From Rhodothermus sp. (GTDB taxonomy: Bacteria > Bacteroidota > Rhodothermia > Rhodothermales > Rhodothermaceae): a stretch of DNA of 52,901 nt. The position numbers were made by a program, and so were the translations under genes. The stretch is from positions 1-52,901 of the forward strand of contig JALSJJ010000179.1 of assembly GCA_026989375.1 (NCBI GenBank). The letters run 5' to 3'. Below are positions 17,273-25,595 of this stretch, piece after piece. Every line of letters starts with the position of its first letter. Position 1 is the first letter of the stretch. The notes beneath the pieces are model-generated. The model worked only from the letters and a program-made list of their open reading frames with translations. It had not been told where the DNA came from and did not search any database.

Positions 17273-19005
17273 TAGAAATCAGCCTGCGCCAGCGTTCCCA
17301 GGGGCTGTCCTGTTCCTTCCACCAGTTGCACTTCCTGGTTGGCTTCAAACGGACCAAAGCGCTCGCGCAGCCCGGTTGCCCATTCGACCTCGACGGCTTC
17401 CACCCGCCGCGCGGTCCCCAGTCCAAACGTCAACGTCTTTTCGGAGACAGCCAGGTAGCTGCCTCCCGTGCGGACGCGTTGCTCCAGCCGTCGTCCCCCC
17501 ACCCACACCATTACCCGGCTGCTGATGCCCTGGGGATGGCTTTTCGTGCCGACGAGCTGCACCCGCAGATAATGCCCGGCTCCTCGGGTATCATTGCGCC
17601 ATAGATGTACCGGTCCGTTGTTTTCGATCACGAGGATGTCCACCAGCCCATCCCGGTTAAAATCACCGTAAGCAGCCCCACGTGCGACTATTGGTTGCGT
17701 CAGCACCCCCCCGGCTTGGGGAGCGACATCCTCGAAGAAACCATAGCCGTCATTCAAAAAGAGATGGGGCGGTTGCGCATAGGTGATGCCATCTTGCACG
17801 CGCTCAATCTCGTCCTGTACGTGTCCGTTGGCGGCAAACAGATCCAGGTCGCCATCCAGATCGACGTCGAACAGAAACAGCCCGAAGGTGAGCGTCTGCA
17901 GGCTCTGTCGGCCGATCTTTGAAACGGCAGCGCGATCGATGAACAGGTCATTGCCGATGTAGCGGTAAACGCCGATCATTTCTTTGGAGAAGTTGCCCAC
18001 GAACAGGCTGATCTGGCCGGTTGTGTCGACCACGCCCGCATCGAGCCCCATACCGGCACGCGCTTTTCCATTTTCATCATAGGCTACCCCACTGGTCAGC
18101 CCGATGTCTGTAAAAGTCCCGTCGCAATTGTTTCGGTAGAGTTGATCCGGCTGTGTATCGTTGGCCACGTAGAGATCCGGGCATCCATCGCGGTTGTAGT
18201 CGGTTTCGGCAACCCCCAGCGTTTTGCCGGGTGCTGGTACGAATCCGGCCTTTTCACTCTCGTCGGTAAACGTCCCATCGCCGTTGTTACGGAAAAAGTA
18301 GGGCGGAACGCCCTCATAGGCTTCAGGCGTGCAGTAGCCCTTGGTTTTCTCATCAAGCGAACACCAGATGTCGGTCTCTGGCGTCCAGTAGACGTAGTTG
18401 CCCACAAACAGGTCCAGATCGCCGTCGCGGTCCGCATCGAAGAAGATGGCCGAGCTGCTCCAGACCGAGTCGCCGGCCACCCCGGCTTCATCGGTCACGT
18501 CCGTAAAGGTGCCGTCACCGTTGTTGCGAAGCAGGATATTCTTCCAGAGCGTGGTAAAGTATAGATCTTCATCGCCGTCGTTGTCGTAGTCGGCGGCCGT
18601 GATCCCGATGCCATAGGCGTCCAACTGCCCAAGTCCTGCCTCGTCGGTCACGTCCGTGAACGTACCGTCACCATTGTTGCGAAAGAGCCACAGCGGCCGT
18701 ACCCAGTCTTTGTCGCTGTAGCCAGGCCAGACTCCCCCGCCCACCAGCACGATATCGAGCCAGCCGTCACCGTTGTAATCGAAAAAGCCACATCCCGGTC
18801 CCATAGATTCGGGGAACCACTTCTGCCCGAACGCCCCTGTCTCATGTCGGAAGGCCCCCAGTCCGGCCGCCTCGGTCACATCGGTAAAGGCAATCTGCAC
18901 GGTCACTATGGAGGCCGTTTCCTCTACGGGTTTTCGCACCTGCTCGGCACGCTCGCAGCCGACCATCAGGAGCGCCAGCAGGCTATATACCATGCATTTT
19001 CTCAT
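17272..19005 (-). CDS. CRTAC1-type FG-GAP/VCBS repeat lipoprotein with C-terminal ASPIC/UnbV domain
   Basis: 577 residues. The signal peptide ends LLMVGC (Cys17), a lipobox. At least six calcium-binding-like DxDxDG loops follow, for example DYNGDGWLD, DYDNDGDEDLY, DADRDGDLDLF and DVDLDGDLDLF, the FG-GAP pattern of a beta-propeller. The C-terminal ASPIC/UnbV domain starts at GAGHYLRVQLVG and ends with a block on WATGLRERFGPFEANQ. Function is unknown; the family occurs near TPR proteins, cytochromes and SusC/D in many bacteria. It is coupled to the multiheme cytochrome upstream (4-nt overlap) and to the TPR pseudogene downstream (1-nt overlap), so all three formed one translational unit. Confidence 0.92.
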   Translation of the reverse strand: MRKCMVYSLLALLMVGCERAEQVRKPVEETASIVTVQIAFTDVTEAAGLGAFRHETGAFGQKWFPESMGPGCGFFDYNGDGWLDIVLVGGGVWPGYSDKDWVRPLWLFRNNGDGTFTDVTDEAGLGQLDAYGIGITAADYDNDGDEDLYFTTLWKNILLRNNGDGTFTDVTDEAGVAGDSVWSSSAIFFDADRDGDLDLFVGNYVYWTPETDIWCSLDEKTKGYCTPEAYEGVPPYFFRNNGDGTFTDESEKAGFVPAPGKTLGVAETDYNRDGCPDLYVANDTQPDQLYRNNCDGTFTDIGLTSGVAYDENGKARAGMGLDAGVVDTTGQISLFVGNFSKEMIGVYRYIGNDLFIDRAAVSKIGRQSLQTLTFGLFLFDVDLDGDLDLFAANGHVQDEIERVQDGITYAQPPHLFLNDGYGFFEDVAPQAGGVLTQPIVARGAAYGDFNRDGLVDILVIENNGPVHLWRNDTRGAGHYLRVQLVGTKSHPQGISSRVMVWVGGRRLEQRVRTGGSYLAVSEKTLTFGLGTARRVEAVEVEWATGLRERFGPFEANQEVQLVEGTGQPLGTLAQADF

Positions 19006-21731
19006 GGTTTACTGCGTTCGTTTTGCCAGGCCAGCGCCGGCATGCGCTGTAACGATCCGCGGTCGTCCACCCGATGCAGTTCGTGTTCGTGGATAGGCTG
19101 TGCTTCGCGATTCGCCATAGGATGTCGGTGCTTGTAGGGCGTGCTCCAGGCCGAAGCTTCTTCGTCTACTTTGTGATATTCGTAGCGGGCTTTGGCGGCC
19201 CGGAATTCCTCGGTACGTCCCAGCGCGCCCAGCGTTAGCATCCGGTTGTAGAGGCCGCCCAGGTCCTCCGGATCGATCTCCAGAATACGATCGAACCAGC
19301 GAAGTGCCTCTTCGTAGCGGCCGGAAAGGTAATGGATGCGTCCGATTTCCTGGAGCAGCACCCGGTCGCGGGGATAGCGAGCGACCACCTGCATCCACTC
19401 ACGCAGGGCCTGGTCGTATTCGCCGCGGCGCTGATAGATCTTGCCTCGGAAATAAGCGGTTTTCAAATAGCCAGGACGCCGCCGCTCGGCTTCAGCCAGC
19501 GCCTCCATGGCACGATCGAGCTGCCCTTCGGCAATCAGAACACGCGCCACGTTAATGGGTCCTTCAGGATTGTCGGGTGCCAGTCGACTCACCTGCTCGA
19601 AGGCTTCCAGAGCCCTACGCGTATTGCCCTCCAGAAAGAGGCCGATGCCGTAGTCATTCCAGCGTTCCCAGAGCGGTACATTGCTTTCGGGTACCTGTCC
19701 GGCTACGCGCCGTGCCGAAGCAATGACGGTTACCGGCAACTCCGGTGCCTGGCGGTCTTTGGCCAGAATCCACCGCCGATAGTCCACTTCAGGCGTAGCC
19801 AGTGAGTCGGGCTGGCCGGGTGCTACCTGTCCCCGGAATGTCCAGTTATGGAAGTACCACTTGAACTTGCGATGCTTGAAGGCAACGGTTAGCTCGGTGA
19901 TAGGACGGCCAGGTGGCACAGTAAACCGGTAATGAACCGTACGGGCTGTGCCGGGATTGATCACGTTCACATAAACCGGCGTGCGGAAATCGTGCGGATT
20001 CCGCTTGTTGGCTTCCTGTCCGGCCCGGTCGACGAACACCGCTCCGAAGAAGTGCGCGGTAGAATCAACGCGGCCTTCCGGATCGAGCAACCCGGAGGCT
20101 ACCACAGCCTGTCCCTCACGGTCGCGTCCGATCACCTCCAGCCAGAGCTCGTTTGAGTCGTTCGTGCCACCGGGCAGGGCATGTCCCACCTTTCGGTTGC
20201 GCACGACCACGGTCAGTTCTACCTGATCGCCGGGCCGAAGCACCGGCATCGGCTCGTCGGGGCCATAGGTGTGGCCATTCACCCGTACCCGAAACAGATC
20301 GACCGTGGCAATGGAGTCCTGCAAAAACGCCTGCGTCGCCCGAAGCTGTTCATCATGTCCTTTGAGAAACGGCAGCGCTGTATTTGCGGCCAGAAAGCGG
20401 TGACTCCGTACGAAGCCGCCGTCGTTTCCCTGATCATTGGAGGGGACCAGGGGCATGTGGCAGTCGATGCACGTGCGTGGTTGTTCGGGCAGATAGAAGG
20501 AGCGGACGGTATTGCCCGAGACGCCACTCATCTGCCAGGCGTCGTATTCGTTCTGTCCACGTAACCAGCGGTAGTAATTGACCGCGGGTGGCAGCCCCAC
20601 TTTGTGGCAACTGCTGCAGAATTGTTCGGTGCGGTGCACCGGACGGAGCATCGCTTCCCGGTGGGGTTCTGGCTTGGCGAGGATAAGCTGGCGGTGTAGC
20701 CACTGTCCGATCGGATTTGTGCTCCGGGCAAACGGATATTCGTCCGGTTGGGCGATCACGTAGCGTCCGTTGCCTCGCAGGTCGCGCAGTCCCGTAATCG
20801 CATGGCAGGAAAGACAGGTGATCCCCTCATGTGCTGTCCAGTGTGTGGTGTCAAGCGGCATGCGATGCCCAAAGCGTCCGGAAAAGAGCATCACCGGATC
20901 ATGACAGGAGGCGCACCAGCGGGCGGCTTCAACCGGCCGACGCTGGAGCATGTATTCGATGGAGCGACGGTAATATGGATTGTTGAACGAAGAAAAGTGA
21001 TGGGCGGAAGCTGCCCACTGTGCGTAAATATCGGGATGGCAGCCTGCCTGTCCACACGTTCGGGAGCCCGACAACGTAGCCTCTTCAAAGAACTTTTCAT
21101 GGGCCAGCAATGCTTCAGCAGCCGCCAGAGGGTTTTCGGAACCGGTATCGAGATAGACCGGGTCGGGTTGTTTCAGCCAGGGCACCAGAAAGAAGGCAAT
21201 GGAAACTACCACCCCTGCACTGAAGGTCAGCGTCAAGGGATGGTACAGCAACCGCCTCCAATGCCGGACAGCTTCCCCTCTGGCCAGCAAGAATCGAAAG
21301 CGAACGCCCCGTTTGAGCGACACGTGTACAAGAAAGCCCAGCAGTGAGGTGAACATGGTCACCACATGGAGCGTCAGCAGCCAGCGCCGATTCAGCGTGG
21401 CTTCGCCCCAGAATAGCAGGATGCCGCTCAGCAGCAGCAACAACATGGAAAGCGCCGTAAACGCGCCAGCCGCCGCAGCGCGAAGATTCCAGCGCAGCGG
21501 CATCGTACGGAGGTGCGTCAGCAGAAACAGCAAAAACGGAATGATCAAGAGCAGCCCGAGCCCAACATGCAGCAGCACGTTGCTCATATAGATGAGCGCC
21601 GTTGAGCGATCAAATAGCACGAGCACCAGGCTGTTAAGCAGCAGTACGAGAAAGCCCCCCAGCAGGATACTCACCAGCCGACGTTGTCCGTGAGGCAGAT
21701 GAAATAGCTGCCTATTACGCGAGCGCCGCAT
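19002..21731 (-). CDS. Membrane-anchored pentaheme cytochrome c with TPR C-terminus
   Basis: 909 residues. Five hydrophobic helices fill residues 17-190. Two of them carry spaced histidines (His55/His73 and His122/His136) that could bind b-type haem. The periplasmic part has five haem c motifs: CGQAGCH (226-232, CX4CH), CASCH (273-277), CLSCH (306-310), CSSCH (372-376) and CIDCH (421-425), in a cytochrome c554-like arrangement. A beta-sandwich-like section follows (about 440-670), then about four TPRs (690-850) and a His-rich tail. It probably moves electrons between the quinone pool and a periplasmic partner. It is coupled by a 4-nt overlap to the UnbV lipoprotein. Confidence 0.9.
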   Translation of the reverse strand: MRRSRNRQLFHLPHGQRRLVSILLGGFLVLLLNSLVLVLFDRSTALIYMSNVLLHVGLGLLLIIPFLLFLLTHLRTMPLRWNLRAAAAGAFTALSMLLLLLSGILLFWGEATLNRRWLLTLHVVTMFTSLLGFLVHVSLKRGVRFRFLLARGEAVRHWRRLLYHPLTLTFSAGVVVSIAFFLVPWLKQPDPVYLDTGSENPLAAAEALLAHEKFFEEATLSGSRTCGQAGCHPDIYAQWAASAHHFSSFNNPYYRRSIEYMLQRRPVEAARWCASCHDPVMLFSGRFGHRMPLDTTHWTAHEGITCLSCHAITGLRDLRGNGRYVIAQPDEYPFARSTNPIGQWLHRQLILAKPEPHREAMLRPVHRTEQFCSSCHKVGLPPAVNYYRWLRGQNEYDAWQMSGVSGNTVRSFYLPEQPRTCIDCHMPLVPSNDQGNDGGFVRSHRFLAANTALPFLKGHDEQLRATQAFLQDSIATVDLFRVRVNGHTYGPDEPMPVLRPGDQVELTVVVRNRKVGHALPGGTNDSNELWLEVIGRDREGQAVVASGLLDPEGRVDSTAHFFGAVFVDRAGQEANKRNPHDFRTPVYVNVINPGTARTVHYRFTVPPGRPITELTVAFKHRKFKWYFHNWTFRGQVAPGQPDSLATPEVDYRRWILAKDRQAPELPVTVIASARRVAGQVPESNVPLWERWNDYGIGLFLEGNTRRALEAFEQVSRLAPDNPEGPINVARVLIAEGQLDRAMEALAEAERRRPGYLKTAYFRGKIYQRRGEYDQALREWMQVVARYPRDRVLLQEIGRIHYLSGRYEEALRWFDRILEIDPEDLGGLYNRMLTLGALGRTEEFRAAKARYEYHKVDEEASAWSTPYKHRHPMANREAQPIHEHELHRVDDRGSLQRMPALAWQNERSKP

Positions 21732-21746
21732 ACGTTCATCGTATGT

Positions 21747-22198
21747 TTAAAAGTCAGGCTGCCATGCCACTTCAGCCACATACTGTCGCAAGGTAGCATC
21801 CTGCGAGCGATAGCGCAAGACCTGTAACCGTGCCCGACGTGCCGCTTCGTACTGATGCCGCCGGGCAGTACTACGCCCATGACATCTGCCAGCCTCGAAT
21901 CATGTTGCAGCAGCCGGTAATAGCACTGCACGACATCAAGGGTATCACCCAGCAGTAACGACAGATTGGCTCGATCATTTTGCGACGTTGGGTTGTTCGG
22001 CTCCCAGAAAATGGCCACAGCCAGCGCTTTTCGTGCCTCCTGCAATTGCCCCGCCCGAATCAGCAACCTGGCCAGCTTCCGCCAGGAGCGCGCATGTTGG
22101 CTCTGGTAGGCATGTCGCATTGCCTGGCCGATCTTGCCAGAGAGTTGCCGAATCTGCTGCGCACGTTCCAGAAAAAACTGCCCTGCTCGTCCAGCCTT
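21747..22198 (-). pseudogene. 5'-truncated, frameshifted TPR gene remnant
   Basis: A TPR-like helical segment reads from 22198 (just inside an in-frame TAG at 22199-22201) through ARSWRKLARLLIRAGQLQEA and AIFWEPNNPTSQNDRANLSL to about 21870. There a one-base shift moves coding into another frame, which continues RRHQYEAARRARLQVLRY and ends QPDF at a TAA (21747-21749), 16 bp before the cytochrome start. No plausible start codon or signal peptide remains. It is a second decayed TPR gene of the same cluster as 16406-17272. Confidence 0.7.
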
Positions 22199-22218
22199 CT
22201 ACCTTACCTCCGGTAGCT

Positions 22219-22284
22219 TCAGAAGGTAAGTTGAAGTCCGAGACGCTGTACGTTGTCGAAGGTACCGAACGAGGTATAGACAGC
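22219..22284 (-). pseudogene. C-terminal scrap of an outer-membrane beta-barrel protein
   Basis: Directly after, and in the same frame as, the stop of the large FG-GAP gene (22285-22287) come 21 codons reading AVYTSFGTFDNVQRLGLQ plus LTF and a TGA at 22219-22221. Alternating polar and hydrophobic residues ending in Phe are the hallmark of the last strand of TonB-dependent receptors and other barrels. A natural stop upstream and a TPR remnant immediately downstream suggest a deletion scar. Confidence 0.5.
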
Positions 22285-25200
22285 TCAGCGCCCACGCCGC
22301 TGCAGCGCAAGTGCTATAACGGATGTGTCGTTACGGGCTGCCAGCAACCAACGTTGACCATCTGGACGTTGTAGCCAGGCAAGACGACGCACCTGGCCCC
22401 GTAGCCTTAGTCCAGAAATGCCTGGTCGTAAGGGCGTAAGTGTCCCTGCTGCCGTCTGCACCAGCACGACACCCGGGCCATGGCCGTAGTGCCCCAGCGC
22501 CGGATTGGCCTCGTCAAAGTTGCCGGCCGCGATCACGTCCGGTAGCCCGTCCCCAGTTACATCGCCGACGTGTAGCGCACGCACCGGAAACCATTGCGCC
22601 GGCTCGGGGAGTGGATGCCACGTGAACTGTCCCCGCCCATCGTTCTCCACCCAGACCGACGCAAAGGTGTAAGCAGACAGAACCGTTGCTTGCTGCACAA
22701 CCTCCTCTCCGAAAAGTGCCTGCAGCGTTCGCGCTCCCCAGGCATGGTAGCTTTCAAACCGCCGGCCCAGCTCTGGGAAACGCTGCGCCAGCAGATCAAT
22801 CGTTGCCACCGGATAAGCGTTTTCATCCCAGTAAGCTACCAGCACTGGATCGGTCTGTCCATCCCGATCGAAGTCGTGCAGATAGAGCTGTGCCGGTCGC
22901 TCGGGTGTTGCTTGCAGCGTCGCATTTAATCCCAGATTACCCGCCACGAAATCCAGGTCTCCGTCGCCGTCCAGATCAGCCGCCTGCACGCTAAACCACC
23001 ACCCTTCCGTGTCTGGCAGCGGGGTGGGGGCCAGCCGACCATCTGGCTGCTGAAAGAACACAGTCAGGGGCAGCCACTCGCCCACCACCAGCAAATCCAG
23101 CCGTCCATCGCCGTTGAAGTCGCCCCAGGCGGCATCGGTCACCATCCCCACGCGGGCCAGCGCAGGCGCCCGTGTTTCGGTAACCTCCACGAAGGTGCCA
23201 TTTCCCTGATTTTCCAGCAGGTAACTGCGGGGAGTTTCTCCGTAGCGACGGGCTTCGACCCGTCCTCCCACGAACAGGTCCAGATCGCCATCCCCATCGT
23301 AATCGGCCACCCGTACGCAACAGCCGTTCGCGAACAGGTCTGGCAGGGCTTGTTCGTCGCGGACGAACTGCCCGCTTCCATCGTTGCGGTAGAGCCGATC
23401 CCGCAGCGCTTCGGCCTGTCCCCACCACTCGTTGCCCGCACTGACCACGTACAGGTCCAGATCACCGTCACCGTCCGCATCAAAAAAAGCAGCATCTACG
23501 TCCTCATAGCGCCTTTCGGCTTCCCAGAGCGCTTCATTGGCGGGATGAAAGGTTCCGTCGCGTTGCTGCACAAGCAGTCGGGCTGGCTGCCATTTGGCCC
23601 CACCCAGAAACACGTCGTCCAGGCCATCCCCGTTCACGTCACCCACAGCCAGCGCCGGGCCTTCGCGCGAGAGGCGATGAGGCTGGAGGGGTTCGCGAGT
23701 AAAATCCACAAACGCATTTTCTTCGTGACGATACGCCAGCGCATTGGGCACCTCTCGAAAAAGAGGCAAAGGGGCTGCCGGCGGGCGATACAACGCCTGT
23801 GCCTCAGCCTGGCGAAAGACCAACGTCTGATCGGCTGCCACATGACGGCGCACCTCGTAGCGACCGTCAGGCCAGACGACTACTACCGAATCCACGCGTG
23901 TGTGCCCCCCCAGCCCGAAGTGCAGCACTGGCTCGACGGACGAGAGCCAGCCACGTACCGGCTGCTGCTCGCGAAGCTGAAGGCTGTCGCCGTAATGCAC
24001 AGTTACCCGGGCGCCGATACCCCAGCGATTCATGCCTTCGCCTTCCAGCACCACCCGTAGGTAGTGGGCACCGGTGCGCTCGCGCGTGTGGTTACGGTAC
24101 ACAGCCGCCGGTGCGTTGATCTCGCTGGTTACCAGGTCCAGATCCCCATCGCGGTCCAGATCCACGTACACCGCGCCGGTGGAGAAGCCAGGCTGCCCCA
24201 GTCCCCATGCCTGGGCCCGGTTTGTGAAGGTTCCGTCTCCGTTGTTATGAAAAGCGAAATTAGGTTGGGGCACCTGCGGCATGCGTTGCAGCAGGTCCTC
24301 TAAAAGCTCCGGCGTAATGCCCCGGGCCAGGGCTTCCTGAATTTCAGGTTGACTGACGTAGCGGATATAGTCCAGATCATTAGGTCGATGATAGATGCCG
24401 TTGGTCACAAACAGGTCCTGATAACCATCGTTGTCCAGGTCGGCCAGCAGAGCTGCCCAGCTCCAGTCGGTGGCGGCTATGCCGGCCTGGAAGGCAACGT
24501 CCACAAACTGCCAGGCACCCAGGTTACGCAACAGCACATTATGGGGATACTGAGGGTAATACCCGAACTGTCGTTTGCGCTGAAATAGCGTGAAAGACTC
24601 CGGCCCATCAGCTGTTTTGAAAATAACGGGGTCAAAGGGCATCATGTCGAGCACCACCAGATCCGGCAGCCCGTCGTTGTTAATATCCCCTGCATCTACC
24701 CCCATGGAAGCCTGTGAGGTGTAGGCTGTAGCTATGCGGAGCACATCAGTAAAGGTGCCGTCGCCATTGTTGCGGTAGATCCGGTCGTCCTCGTGGAAAT
24801 CGTTGGCCACATACAGATCGGGCCAGCCGTCCAGGTTCAGATCGCTCACCACGACCCCCAGCCCATAACCAATCAGTCCGTCTACGATGCCGGCTGCGGC
24901 AGTGACGTCCACAAAATGCCCGTTATCGTTGCGCAGCAGGCGATCGCTGGCGTTTGGATCAAAGCGATGGCGGAGACTTTCGGCCGGACCAAAGCTCTCG
25001 TCTGTGTGCAGGGCGCGGTTCAACAGGTACAGGTCCAGATCCCCATCGCGGTCATAGTCGAAAAACACGGCCTGCGACCCATAGGCGGCAATATCCAGCC
25101 CGAATTCGGCGGCAGCTTCTCGAAAGCGTGGAATGCCTTCGGCGTCCGGTCCTTGATTCAGGAAGAGCTGGTTGTGCCCGGTGCGGTCCAGGTAGTTACT

Positions 25201-25590
25201 GAAAGTGATCACGTAGAGGTCGAGCCAGCCGTTGCCGTCCACGTCGGCCACCGCGACGCCCGTGTTCCAGTTGCCCGATCCGACCACCCCGGCTGTTTCA
25301 GTTACATCCTCAAAGCGCCAGTTGCCGCGATTCAAGTACAGGCGGTTGGGTCCCTGGTTAGCGACAAAGTACAGGTCTGGCCAGCCGTCCCCGTTGAAAT
25401 CGCCGGCCGCCACTCCTGCTCCGTCGTAGTAATACATATAGTTGATGATATTGAAAGCCGTATCGAAGGGCACCTCGTTAACGAAAGTGATCCCCGTTCG
25501 ATCGGGATCCATGCGCTCGAACAGCGGCGGTTCGGCAGGCCGGCAGGCGGCCAGCCCGGCAAACCAGAACAGCAACCAGGTTTTTCGCAT
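22285..25590 (-). CDS. Large CRTAC1-type FG-GAP/VCBS lipoprotein with internal ASPIC/UnbV domain (paralogue 2)
   Basis: 1101 residues. The signal peptide ends FAGLAAC (Cys16), a clear lipobox. The N-terminal half contains about seven FG-GAP loops (DFNGDGWPDLYF, DVDGNGWLDLYV, DYDRDGDLDLYL, DLDNDGYQDLFV and others). An ASPIC/UnbV domain in the middle starts GAHYLRVVLEGEG. About seven more loops follow (DADGDGDLDLYV, DYDGDGDLDLFV, DFNGDGRLDLLV, DLDGDGDLDFVA), suggesting two beta-propellers joined by UnbV. The loops probably bind calcium. Function is unknown. It starts 5 bp after its paralogue's stop, and the two are similar along their whole length, so they arose by tandem duplication. In Bacteroidota such proteins often follow SusC/SusD. 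Confidence 0.93.
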   Translation of the reverse strand: MRKTWLLFWFAGLAACRPAEPPLFERMDPDRTGITFVNEVPFDTAFNIINYMYYYDGAGVAAGDFNGDGWPDLYFVANQGPNRLYLNRGNWRFEDVTETAGVVGSGNWNTGVAVADVDGNGWLDLYVITFSNYLDRTGHNQLFLNQGPDAEGIPRFREAAAEFGLDIAAYGSQAVFFDYDRDGDLDLYLLNRALHTDESFGPAESLRHRFDPNASDRLLRNDNGHFVDVTAAAGIVDGLIGYGLGVVVSDLNLDGWPDLYVANDFHEDDRIYRNNGDGTFTDVLRIATAYTSQASMGVDAGDINNDGLPDLVVLDMMPFDPVIFKTADGPESFTLFQRKRQFGYYPQYPHNVLLRNLGAWQFVDVAFQAGIAATDWSWAALLADLDNDGYQDLFVTNGIYHRPNDLDYIRYVSQPEIQEALARGITPELLEDLLQRMPQVPQPNFAFHNNGDGTFTNRAQAWGLGQPGFSTGAVYVDLDRDGDLDLVTSEINAPAAVYRNHTRERTGAHYLRVVLEGEGMNRWGIGARVTVHYGDSLQLREQQPVRGWLSSVEPVLHFGLGGHTRVDSVVVVWPDGRYEVRRHVAADQTLVFRQAEAQALYRPPAAPLPLFREVPNALAYRHEENAFVDFTREPLQPHRLSREGPALAVGDVNGDGLDDVFLGGAKWQPARLLVQQRDGTFHPANEALWEAERRYEDVDAAFFDADGDGDLDLYVVSAGNEWWGQAEALRDRLYRNDGSGQFVRDEQALPDLFANGCCVRVADYDGDGDLDLFVGGRVEARRYGETPRSYLLENQGNGTFVEVTETRAPALARVGMVTDAAWGDFNGDGRLDLLVVGEWLPLTVFFQQPDGRLAPTPLPDTEGWWFSVQAADLDGDGDLDFVAGNLGLNATLQATPERPAQLYLHDFDRDGQTDPVLVAYWDENAYPVATIDLLAQRFPELGRRFESYHAWGARTLQALFGEEVVQQATVLSAYTFASVWVENDGRGQFTWHPLPEPAQWFPVRALHVGDVTGDGLPDVIAAGNFDEANPALGHYGHGPGVVLVQTAAGTLTPLRPGISGLRLRGQVRRLAWLQRPDGQRWLLAARNDTSVIALALQRRGR

Positions 25591-25595
25591 TGTTT

